Assembly: GCA_030654205.1 (NCBI GenBank)
Contig: JAURXW010000008.1
Span: 1 to 6,625, forward strand
Length of the DNA stretch: 6,625 nt
DNA from: Bacteriovorax sp.
GTDB lineage: Bacteria > Bdellovibrionota > Bacteriovoracia > Bacteriovoracales > Bacteriovoracaceae
Reading direction: 5' to 3'
Shown here: in pieces, positions 1-5,622 of the stretch
Layout: each line of letters begins with the position of its first letter
Position numbering within the stretch: the first letter of the stretch is position 1
Program-made: the position numbers and the translations under genes
The notes under the pieces: generated by a model
What the model saw: the letters and a program-made list of their open reading frames with translations, nothing else
Told to the model about the DNA's origin: nothing
Database searches by the model: none

Positions 1-340
1 CTTTAGCTCTCCATGGCTCGATAACGATGGTGTCACCGGTTTTAAATTTTCTCATGTGAAGCTGACAAGTTGTCGTTTCTGCTTCCGGACCGTGAGCCTG
101 ACCGTTAATCATCATTGAGCACATTCCACAAATTCCTTCGCGGCAGTCATGATCAAAAGCGATTGTGTCGCCTTGTTCTTTAACGAGTTTTGTATTTAAT
201 GTATCCATCATTTCAAGAAATGACATATCAGGAGAAACGCCGTCTAGTTTATAGTCGACCATTTGTCCTTTATCTTTGGCATTTTTTTGTCTCCATACTT
301 TTAAATTCAGAGACATTTTCTCGTTGCTATTTCCGCTCAT
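1..340 (-). CDS. sdhB: Succinate dehydrogenase/fumarate reductase iron-sulfur subunit, N-terminal part
   Basis: This is the first 113 residues of the iron-sulfur subunit; the rest lies beyond position 1. The protein carries electrons from the FAD of SdhA to the quinone site in SdhC. The visible part is the plant-ferredoxin-like [2Fe-2S] domain. Its ligands are C66, C71 and C74 in CREGICGMC, and C92 in TTCQLH. The stretch KVWRQKNAKDKG near the N terminus is typical of the Bacteroidetes/Bdellovibrio-like branch of the family. The [3Fe-4S] and [4Fe-4S] half is not visible. I chose the ATG at 340 because AAGGGG (348-353) lies 7 nt upstream. An internal ATG at residue 9 matches where some relatives begin, but has a poorer ribosome site. 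The sdhA stop is 11 nt upstream and overlaps this ribosome site, so translation is probably coupled. Succinate oxidation and fumarate reduction cannot be told apart from this fragment. Confidence 0.95.
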   Translation of the reverse strand, partial: MSGNSNEKMSLNLKVWRQKNAKDKGQMVDYKLDGVSPDMSFLEMMDTLNTKLVKEQGDTIAFDHDCREGICGMCSMMINGQAHGPEAETTTCQLHMRKFKTGDTIVIEPWRAK

Positions 341-351
341 GGTAATACCCC

Positions 352-2277
352 TTACTTGTAACTTCTTTGTGTTAATTTTACAGTTTCAAAATTCAGCTCT
401 TCTATGTGACGAGTTGGCACTCCGTCGACTCCTTGGAATTCCCAAGCAGCTACATGACAGAAGTTAGTATCGTCTCTTAAAGCTTCATTTTCTGGAGTTT
501 GCGATTCTTCTCTAAAATGTCCACCACACGACTCTTTTCGTTCAAGAGCGTCGAGGGCCATGAGCTCTCCTAGTTCAAGGAAGTCAGCAACACGCCCAGC
601 TTTTTCAAGCTCGGTATTAACATCAACACTTGATCCAGAAACTTTTACATTTTTCCAAAAGTCAGCGCGTAGAGTTTTAATATCAGCGATGGCCTTTTTA
701 AGACCTTCCTCATTTCTTCCCATACCAACTTTTTCCCACATGATATGACCTAAGGCCCGGTGATATTCATCAACTGTTTTAGTTCCATTGATGGCAAGAA
801 GTTTAGAGTATTTATCTTTTGAATCAACGAAAGCTTTTTCAAACTCTGGGTGAGTTGTATCGACTTTGGCAAATTTTTCAGAAGCAAAATAATTTCCAAT
901 AGTGTAGGGAATTACAAAATATCCATCGGCAAGACCTTGCATTAGGGCCGAAGCACCTAAGCGGTTTGCTCCGTGATCAGAAAAATTAGCTTCTCCTAAA
1001 ACAAAAAGTCCTTGGATATTGCTCATTAAATTATAATCAACCCATAATCCACCCATCGTGTAGTGAATTGCGGGATAAATCATCATTGGAACTTTGTAAG
1101 GATTTTGATCTGTAATTCGCTCATACATCTCAAAAAGATTTCCGTATTCTGCACGAATTTTATCTTCACCTTTTCTTTTGATGGCATCAGCAAAATCTAA
1201 ATAAACGGCCATTCCTGTTGGAGAAACTCCAAAGCCCGCGTCACATTGAAGTTTGGCGTTTCTAGAAGCGACATCGCGAGGAACGAGGTTACCAAATGAT
1301 GGATAAATTCTTTCAAGATAATAATCGCGTTCTGATTCAGGAATTAAATCAGGAGATCTTTTATCACCTTTAATTTTTGGAACCCAAACGCGTCCATCAT
1401 TTCTTAGAGATTCAGACATCAAAGTTAATTTTGATTGGTGATCACCAGAAACAGGAATACAAGTAGGGTGAATTTGGGTGTAGCAAGGGTTGGCGAAATA
1501 GGCACCTTTTTTATAGGCCCTAAAAGCCGCTGAAGCGTTTGAAGCTTTGGCATTAGTAGATAGGAAATAAACATTTCCGTATCCACCTGTGGCCAATATA
1601 ACAGCATCTGCAGTGTATTTTTCAAACTCACCTGTGACGATATTGCGAACAACTATACCGCGGGCCTTGCCGTCAATAATAACCAGCTCTACCATTTCGC
1701 GACGAGTGTAACTTTTAATTGTCCCTTTATGAACTTCCTTCATCATTGCCGAGTAGGCACCTAATAAAAGCTGTTGACCTGTTTGCCCACGAGCATAGAA
1801 TGTTCGCGAAACTTGAGCACCACCAAAAGATCTATTTGAAAGTGTTCCACCGTAGTCTCGAGCAAAGGGAACCCCTTGGGCCACACATTGATCGATAATA
1901 TTATTTGAAACTTCAGCTAAGCGATAAACGTTTGATTCGCGTGCTCGATAGTCACCGCCCTTTACTGTGTCATAGAAAAGTCTGTAAACAGAGTCACCAT
2001 CATTGGGATAATTTTTAGCAGCGTTGATACCACCTTGAGCTGCAATTGAATGCGCGCGTCTTGGTGAGTCTTGGATACAAAAAGTTGTGACATTATAGCC
2101 AAGCTCGGCCATGCTGGCAGCAGCAGAAGCTCCGGCCAAACCAGTTCCCACTACAAGTACTGAATATTTTCTTTTGTTAGCTGGGTTAACTAACTTCATA
2201 TTAAATTTATGAGTTTTCCAGCGATCTTCAACTGGTCCTGTTGGAACTTTACCATCTAGTTTTTTAATAGTTGTCAT
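352..2277 (-). CDS. sdhA: Succinate dehydrogenase/fumarate reductase flavoprotein subunit
   Basis: This catalytic subunit interconverts succinate and fumarate on a covalently bound FAD, at the inner face of the cytoplasmic membrane. It has 641 residues, full length for this subfamily. The FAD-binding Rossmann motif GTGLAG is at 44-49. H76, in RRAHSIAAQGG, is the expected site of the covalent 8-alpha-histidyl FAD link. Substrate-site residues known from E. coli SdhA/FrdA are in place: H270 (QIHPT), the proton-shuttle arginine R334 (VPRDVASR), H405 (HYTMGG) and R439 (GANRLGASAL). No key residue is missing. The C-terminal helical domain runs from about 470 to 641. The ATG lies 2 nt after the sdhC stop, and its ribosome site AAGGAGG (2287-2293) is inside the last codons of sdhC. 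This suggests coupled translation and balanced subunit amounts. The family is certain; the physiological direction is not visible. Confidence 0.98.
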   Translation of the reverse strand: MTTIKKLDGKVPTGPVEDRWKTHKFNMKLVNPANKRKYSVLVVGTGLAGASAAASMAELGYNVTTFCIQDSPRRAHSIAAQGGINAAKNYPNDGDSVYRLFYDTVKGGDYRARESNVYRLAEVSNNIIDQCVAQGVPFARDYGGTLSNRSFGGAQVSRTFYARGQTGQQLLLGAYSAMMKEVHKGTIKSYTRREMVELVIIDGKARGIVVRNIVTGEFEKYTADAVILATGGYGNVYFLSTNAKASNASAAFRAYKKGAYFANPCYTQIHPTCIPVSGDHQSKLTLMSESLRNDGRVWVPKIKGDKRSPDLIPESERDYYLERIYPSFGNLVPRDVASRNAKLQCDAGFGVSPTGMAVYLDFADAIKRKGEDKIRAEYGNLFEMYERITDQNPYKVPMMIYPAIHYTMGGLWVDYNLMSNIQGLFVLGEANFSDHGANRLGASALMQGLADGYFVIPYTIGNYFASEKFAKVDTTHPEFEKAFVDSKDKYSKLLAINGTKTVDEYHRALGHIMWEKVGMGRNEEGLKKAIADIKTLRADFWKNVKVSGSSVDVNTELEKAGRVADFLELGELMALDALERKESCGGHFREESQTPENEALRDDTNFCHVAAWEFQGVDGVPTRHIEELNFETVKLTQRSYK

Positions 2278-2279
2278 GA

Positions 2280-2957
2280 CTAGTGTCCTCCTTGGAAATA
2301 ACAGAAAATCGGAAAAATTGAAAATCCGATTGCCACATAAAAGCCAAATAGCGTTGAGAGCAATTCAATTTTTGGATTATATTTAGGATGATTGAACCCT
2401 AGACTTTGAAAGGCCGACCAAAAACCGTGACTAGTGTGAATACCAAGAGCGATAACCGCTATTAAATATCCAGCAAGATGAAGAGTTGATCCTTGGAAAT
2501 ATTCAACAGTTGTTTTGTAGATATCTCTCATTTCAACACCGCCAACAATTGTTGAATAGTGAGTTCCAAATTTTAAACCAAGAATATGGAAAACTAAAAA
2601 GACTAAAGCAATCACACCAGAATAGGCCATTGTTGCTGAAGCAAACGTGCCTCCGCGGCCAGATTTTGTGTAGGTGTGATAAGGAGTTGGACGGGCTTTT
2701 TTATTGGCAATAATAACTCTAAAGGCCATCACAATATGACTAATAAAAAGTAATGCTAAACCTACTTCTGCAAGATAGATTAACGGATTACTTGTTAGTG
2801 CATGTGAGTACTTATTAAAAGCATCAGATCCAATTAGTAATGTGAAGTTACCCAGCATGTGGGTGACTAAGAAGCCGCAAAGAAGAAGTCCAGTAACTGC
2901 CATAACCTGCTTTTGGCCGATCGATGAAAGTGGTGAACACTTAGATTTAGAACTCAT
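2280..2957 (-). CDS. sdhC: Succinate dehydrogenase cytochrome b558 subunit (di-heme membrane anchor)
   Basis: This is the single membrane anchor of a type-B-like succinate:quinone oxidoreductase. It binds two hemes b and passes electrons to the quinone pool. The protein has 225 residues and five hydrophobic segments, at about 15-42, 60-84, 109-133, 157-182 and 200-221. Four histidines sit where the axial heme ligands of the Bacillus subtilis and Wolinella enzymes lie: H33 (FLVTHMLGN), H74 (FISHIVMAFR), H124 (LVFHILGL) and H174 (GIHTSHGFWSAF). H177 is an alternative for the last. There is no sdhD, as expected for this fused five-helix type. The ATG at 2957 has a strong ribosome site, AAGGAGA (2966-2972), 8 nt upstream. 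It is the first gene of the operon and is transcribed divergently from the rimB-like gene. The assignment rests on length, helix count, histidine pattern and operon position. Confidence 0.95.
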   Translation of the reverse strand: MSSKSKCSPLSSIGQKQVMAVTGLLLCGFLVTHMLGNFTLLIGSDAFNKYSHALTSNPLIYLAEVGLALLFISHIVMAFRVIIANKKARPTPYHTYTKSGRGGTFASATMAYSGVIALVFLVFHILGLKFGTHYSTIVGGVEMRDIYKTTVEYFQGSTLHLAGYLIAVIALGIHTSHGFWSAFQSLGFNHPKYNPKIELLSTLFGFYVAIGFSIFPIFCYFQGGH

Positions 2958-3009
2958 AGGAAGATTCTCCTTCTAAAAATAAAATAGTGAATTGTTTTGA
3001 ATTACCTTA

Positions 3010-3038
3010 ATACTAGCTCAACGAACATGATTGGTTAA
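3010..3038 (-). promoter_or_regulatory. Candidate housekeeping promoter for sdhCAB
   Basis: On the minus strand, TTAACC (3033-3038; 4 of 6 consensus bases) is followed after 17 nt by TAGTAT (3010-3015; 4 of 6). The RNA would start near 3003 and give a leader of about 45 nt before sdhC. The spacing is ideal but the boxes are only moderate. In DNA this AT-rich such a match can arise by chance. Confidence 0.3.
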
Positions 3039-3069
3039 GTAGAAATTCATTCGACATAGGGATTTCTAA

Positions 3070-3090
3070 ATAGGTTAAAAATAAACCTAT
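3070..3090. repeat. Inverted repeat in the sdhC-rimB divergent region
   Basis: ATAGGTT (3070-3076) and AACCTAT (3084-3090) are perfect 7-bp arms around a 7-nt AT-rich spacer. No T tract follows on either strand that would make it a convincing terminator. Lying between two divergent genes, it could be an operator. No known regulator motif was recognised. Confidence 0.4.
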
Positions 3091-3094
3091 ATGT

Positions 3095-3120
3095 AATACT
3101 AGTATTTTAGCAATTAATTG
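3095..3120. repeat. Two adjacent perfect palindromes between sdhC and rimB
   Basis: AATACTAGTATT (3095-3106) is a perfect 12-bp palindrome, and CAATTAATTG (3111-3120) is a perfect 10-bp one, 4 nt apart. Part of the first, TAATACTAG (3094-3102), recurs at 3008-3016, where it overlaps the candidate -10 box of sdhC. These may be binding sites or chance features of AT-rich DNA. Confidence 0.35.
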
Positions 3121-3164
3121 TGTGACAATAGAGCATATTTTTTGAGTATAGGTAGAAAAAGCTA

Positions 3165-3596
3165 ATGAAAGAACAAAAATCAAATTTAGAATTTGTGGGA
3201 TGGAGAGAAAGTGTTGGACTGCCAAGTTTTAAACTGCTTGATCTCAAGGCAAAAATTGATACTGGCGCTAAAACAAGTGCTTTGCATGCAGACGATATAG
3301 AAATTGTTACAGAGAAAGGTAAAAAAATTGTGAAGTTCACAATTTTAACTGATGATGGAATAAAAAGACATATTAAATCTCGCTTTATAGAGGAGCGGGA
3401 AATTAAAAGTTCAACCGGGCAAAAGACCATAAGACCAGTTGTCAAAACGATGATTAAAATGGGTAAAAGTGAATTTGAAATTGAAATAACTTTAATTAAC
3501 CGCGACCTGATGGGCTTTAAGATGCTCATTGGTAGGGAAGCGCTTAATGGAAGATATTTGATAAACCCAGCGCGCTCATATTTACTAAAAAATTAA
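3165..3596 (+). CDS. rimB: RimB-like retropepsin-type protease (ATP-dependent zinc protease family, PF05618)
   Basis: This 143-residue protein belongs to the small family annotated as putative ATP-dependent zinc protease, which often sits next to rimK. In pseudomonads the relative is called RimB and acts in the RimK pathway of S6 modification. Visible family motifs are GWRE (12-15), the active-site-like AKIDTGAKTSALHA (29-42), RPVVK (90-94) and MLIGREAL (120-127). RYLINPARSY is at 130-139. The DTGA at 32-35 resembles the catalytic loop of retropepsin aspartic proteases, and no HExxH zinc motif is present, so the zinc-protease name may mislead. The ATG at 3165 has only a weak ribosome site (AGGT, about 11 nt upstream). 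The stop is 14 nt before rimK, so the two are very likely co-transcribed. Family membership is near certain; the biochemical role is inferred from relatives. Confidence 0.88.
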   Translation: MKEQKSNLEFVGWRESVGLPSFKLLDLKAKIDTGAKTSALHADDIEIVTEKGKKIVKFTILTDDGIKRHIKSRFIEEREIKSSTGQKTIRPVVKTMIKMGKSEFEIEITLINRDLMGFKMLIGREALNGRYLINPARSYLLKN

Positions 3597-3610
3597 TGGA
3601 GTAATGGATT

Positions 3611-4513
3611 ATGAAGATTGCCATTTTATCGAGAAGTTCAAATATTTATTCAACTAAAAGATTAGTGGAAGCTGGGCGTGCTCGCGGCCATGAAGTTGAA
3701 GTTATCGACACACTTAAATGTTATATGAACATTACATCGAAAAAACCCATGATTCATTATCAAGATAAAATCTTAGATGATTTTGATGCAATCATACCGC
3801 GCATTGGGGCTTCAATTACTTTTTATGGAACGGCCGTTATTCGTCAATTTGAAATGATGGGTGTCTCTTCGTTAAATGAAAGTGTGGCGATCTCCAGAGC
3901 TCGCGATAAATTGCGCTCGTTACAGCTGCTTTCAAGAAAAGGAATTGGTTTGCCAATAACCGGCTTTGCCCATTCAACTAAGATGACTCAAGAATTAATT
4001 AAATTAGTCGGTGGTGCTCCACTTGTGATTAAGCTTTTAGAAGGCACTCAAGGTAAAGGAGTGGTTCTGGCCGAAACAGATGGTGCCGCTGAATCCGTTA
4101 TAGATGCCTTTAGAGAAATGGACGCTAATATTTTGGTACAAGAATTTATTAAAGAGGCCAGAGGCTCTGATATACGTTGTTTTGTTATTGGTGACGAAGT
4201 TGTGGCCTCAATGAAGCGAACAGCAAAGGCCGGCGAATTTAGATCTAATCTTCATAGGGGTGGATCTGCAGAAGTCGTGTCAATTACAAAAGAAGAGCGT
4301 TTAGCTGCATTAGGCGCAACTAAGGCCCTGGGTCTAAATGTGGCCGGAGTTGATTTGTTACGTTCTGATAGAGGACCGCTTATTATGGAAGTTAACTCCT
4401 CTCCAGGTCTCAATGGAATCGAAACTTCTACTGGGAAAGATGTCGCAGGAATGATTATTGCTTACTTGGAAAAAATGGATAAACATTCGACAGAAACCAA
4501 AGGTCGAGGTTAG
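3611..4513 (+). CDS. rimK: Ribosomal protein S6--L-glutamate ligase RimK
   Basis: RimK is an ATP-grasp enzyme that adds glutamate residues to the C terminus of ribosomal protein S6; E. coli RimK can also make short poly-alpha-glutamate. The protein has 300 residues, the length of E. coli RimK, and resembles it from end to end. The N-terminal domain (1-95) holds PRIGASITFYG (63-73). ATP-grasp features follow: K100 in ARDKLRS, K141 with the glycine-rich EGTQGKG (144-150), and QEFIKEARGSDIRC (177-190). RSNLHRGG is at 211-218. Magnesium ligands are expected at D248, E260 and N262 (MEVNSSPG). All look intact. The ATG is preceded by GGAG (3598-3601) 9 nt upstream, right after the rimB stop. The next gene starts 9 nt downstream in the same frame. 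With the protease-like neighbour this forms a ribosome-tuning module. Confidence 0.96.
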   Translation: MKIAILSRSSNIYSTKRLVEAGRARGHEVEVIDTLKCYMNITSKKPMIHYQDKILDDFDAIIPRIGASITFYGTAVIRQFEMMGVSSLNESVAISRARDKLRSLQLLSRKGIGLPITGFAHSTKMTQELIKLVGGAPLVIKLLEGTQGKGVVLAETDGAAESVIDAFREMDANILVQEFIKEARGSDIRCFVIGDEVVASMKRTAKAGEFRSNLHRGGSAEVVSITKEERLAALGATKALGLNVAGVDLLRSDRGPLIMEVNSSPGLNGIETSTGKDVAGMIIAYLEKMDKHSTETKGRG

Positions 4514-4522
4514 TCATATTTA

Positions 4523-4771
4523 ATGAAGATTAGTGAATTTCCCGCAGAATTTTTTATTAAATTGGAAGGCCAGGACTTTTTACTGGGGAGACTTTCTATT
4601 AATAAAATGAATCAATCTTTTTGGGTTGAAATTGATATAGTTCAAAAAGAATCTAAAAAAATTTGGGCCCATGTTGGAAATTTATATGGCATCAATGAAC
4701 TTGATGAGGCCCTTGATCGCTCGGTACAAACTCTTTCTGATTATTTGAAAACTAATGGACGGCCGACTTAA
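4523..4771 (+). CDS. Unrecognised 82-residue protein encoded after rimK
   Basis: I do not recognise this small protein. It is soluble and has no signal peptide, membrane segment or cysteine. The first 55 residues alternate polar and hydrophobic positions like a beta-rich domain (FFIKLEG, FLLGRLS, FWVEIDIV, KIWAHVGN). Residues 57-77 look like one amphipathic helix. It begins 9 nt after the rimK stop, so it is probably in the rimB-rimK operon. Its ribosome site is weak: GAGG at 4506-4509, 13 nt upstream. It is in the same frame as RimK, with only TAG and three sense codons between them, so translational coupling or rare readthrough is possible. Its last 20 bp overlap the 3' end of the minus-strand gene. 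Pseudomonads have a small partner called RimA in the rim operon; I cannot tell whether this is related. Confidence 0.75.
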   Translation: MKISEFPAEFFIKLEGQDFLLGRLSINKMNQSFWVEIDIVQKESKKIWAHVGNLYGINELDEALDRSVQTLSDYLKTNGRPT

Positions 4772-5333
4772 CTTCCTCGCTAATTGCTTTTATCAAAGGA
4801 TCAGTCTGGGCCGAAATTAGATCTGTGACAATTGAAGCAATAAGTGGCATGAAATTATTTCCTTTGTACAATCTTCCCGTAACCGAAATATCCAAGCTGG
4901 TTGAAGACTTTTCTTGCACACAAATTAATGCCTCAAATTTTTCAATATTATCTATTAACAAATCATCAGAGCCAGTAAAATCCATAATTGCTAAAAATCC
5001 TTTTTCAGATTTTGAGCGGCATCCGGGTACGTTAGATTGCATGTCAAAATTGCCGTGAACAAAAACCGTTTTTGATATCAGCATAACTCTTTTAGTTGCG
5101 TAAAATTGAAATTGATTATGATCAACAGACATTTTTTCAATTTTTGCACCTGTTGGATAATATCTCTTTAGCATTCTCTCGGGATTAGCAAATGTGTTTT
5201 CAAGATTTATTAAAACATTGCTGGATGTTAAGTTAAAATTAACAATTGGCAAAGTAATGATCTCTTCGGCCACTGCTGAATGGCCAAATGAAAAGGATAA
5301 TAAGAGAAAAAATGTTAATAAAATCTTTGTCAC
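4752..5333 (-). CDS. Exported protein of unknown function, GTG start
   Basis: This gene encodes 193 residues if begun at the GTG at 5333. That start places AGAGG (5339-5343) 5 nt upstream and puts a clean signal peptide at the very N terminus. The peptide has lysine at 3, a hydrophobic core at 4-16 and a probable cut after AVA (20-22). The open frame reaches an ATG at 5432. That longer start would bury the signal sequence behind 33 mostly polar residues, so I reject it. The mature part lacks further membrane segments. It has two cysteines, at 105 (NVPGC) and 138 (ALIC), that could form a disulfide, and an amphipathic C-terminal helix from about 160. Alternating beta-like strands followed by a long helix recall lipid-binding START-type folds, but I recognise no family motif and claim no function. 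No lipobox is present, so it is likely periplasmic. Confidence 0.82.
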   Translation of the reverse strand: MTKILLTFFLLLSFSFGHSAVAEEIITLPIVNFNLTSSNVLINLENTFANPERMLKRYYPTGAKIEKMSVDHNQFQFYATKRVMLISKTVFVHGNFDMQSNVPGCRSKSEKGFLAIMDFTGSDDLLIDNIEKFEALICVQEKSSTSLDISVTGRLYKGNNFMPLIASIVTDLISAQTDPLIKAISEEVKSAVH

Positions 5334-5474
5334 AATTACCTCTAGAATTTGAAATATTGAAGAGATCCTACAATGAAAATGTCTCAGTGTGTCGTTTTGA
5401 GTTTTTATTACACTGCTCCGATTAAGATTCATAATTTAAAGATCCGCGAATGTAAGAAAGAGTAAGAAGGTAAT
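5334..5474. other. Intergenic stretch with no assigned element
   Basis: This should contain the promoter of the minus-strand exported-protein gene. I found no sigma-70-like pair good enough to report and no GTGCCA-type sigma-54 box on the minus strand. The only clear signal is the AGAGG ribosome site at 5339-5343. Confidence 0.5.
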
Positions 5475-5526
5475 GTCATTTTAATGACTTAGTAAACTGG
5501 TACAACGTCAAATTAGTGACTTAGTA
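5475..5526 (+). promoter_or_regulatory. Two enhancer-like sites GTCA-N6-TGAC
   Basis: GTCATTTTAATGAC (5475-5488) and GTCAAATTAGTGAC (5507-5520) share the dyad GTCA-N6-TGAC. Each is followed by TTAGTA. Over 20 bp (5475-5494 against 5507-5526) they agree at 17 positions, exactly 32 bp apart or about three helical turns. Their centres lie near -141 and -109 from the predicted start at 5623, the usual place for a sigma-54 activator. From memory, the dyad resembles the FleQ box of Pseudomonas aeruginosa (GTCA-N6-TGAC). The local activator may be a FleQ/FlrC-like protein, but that is inference. Confidence 0.7.
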
Positions 5527-5543
5527 GATGTAAGCTGCATCTA
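5525..5543. repeat. Inverted repeat TAGATG-N7-CATCTA
   Basis: Perfect 6-bp arms (5525-5530 and 5538-5543) flank a 7-nt spacer, between the second enhancer-like site and the IHF-like site. No known protein site was recognised. It may be a further operator or chance. Confidence 0.3.
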
Positions 5544-5547
5544 TAAG

Positions 5548-5560
5548 AATCAATAACTTA
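5548..5560 (+). promoter_or_regulatory. IHF-like site
   Basis: AATCAATAACTTA matches the E. coli IHF core consensus WATCAANNNNTTR at every defined position. It lies at about -75 to -63, between the enhancer-like sites and the -24/-12 element. IHF bends DNA at this place in many sigma-54 promoters so that the bound activator can reach the polymerase. A match of this length is not rare in AT-rich DNA; its placement is what makes it credible. Confidence 0.55.
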
Positions 5561-5563
5561 AGC

Positions 5564-5594
5564 TTTTTAATGCCAGAAAAAGGCCCATTAAAAA
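5564..5594. repeat. Inverted repeat touching the sigma-54 promoter
   Basis: TTTTTAATG (5564-5572) and CATTAAAAA (5586-5594) are perfect 9-bp arms around 13 nt. The repeat ends one base before the TTGGCAC of the promoter. Neither strand has a T tract after the stem as a terminator would. It could be a repressor site or a cruciform-prone spacer. Confidence 0.4.
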
Positions 5595-5595
5595 C

Positions 5596-5612
5596 TTGGC
5601 ACGATGTCTGCA
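5596..5612 (+). promoter_or_regulatory. Sigma-54 (RpoN) -24/-12 promoter
   Basis: TTGGCACGATGTCTGCA fits the sigma-54 consensus YTGGCACGrNNNTTGCW with one mismatch (C for the first T of TTGC). The invariant GG (5598-5599) and GC (5610-5611) have the required spacing, with the two doublets starting 12 bp apart. Transcription would begin near 5623 on the plus strand. Upstream lie two enhancer-like sites and an IHF-like site, so the whole arrangement is that of an activator-dependent RpoN promoter. It drives RNA away from the minus-strand exported-protein gene. Confidence 0.85.
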
Positions 5613-5622
5613 ATACCTATTC

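Noticed and set aside
414..429. TTGGCAC, a possible -24 element of a sigma-54 promoter
   Set aside because: There is no GC at the -12 position with the correct spacing, and it lies inside sdhA coding sequence.
276..467. Plus-strand open frame opposite the sdhB-sdhA junction
   Set aside because: It runs antisense to two certain genes, has no ribosome site and no recognisable protein.
3122..3152. Possible plus-strand promoter for rimB: GTGACA and TATAGG
   Set aside because: The spacer is 19 nt and the RNA would start only about 6 nt before the ATG, so the support is too weak to list.
3013..3529. Two minus-strand open frames across the sdhC-rimB region and the rimB gene
   Set aside because: They lie opposite the conserved RimB-like gene or in AT-rich intergenic DNA, have no family signal and look like shadows.
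5334..5432. Upstream extension of the exported-protein gene to the ATG at 5432
   Set aside because: It would place a typical signal peptide after 33 residues, while the GTG at 5333 has its own ribosome site.
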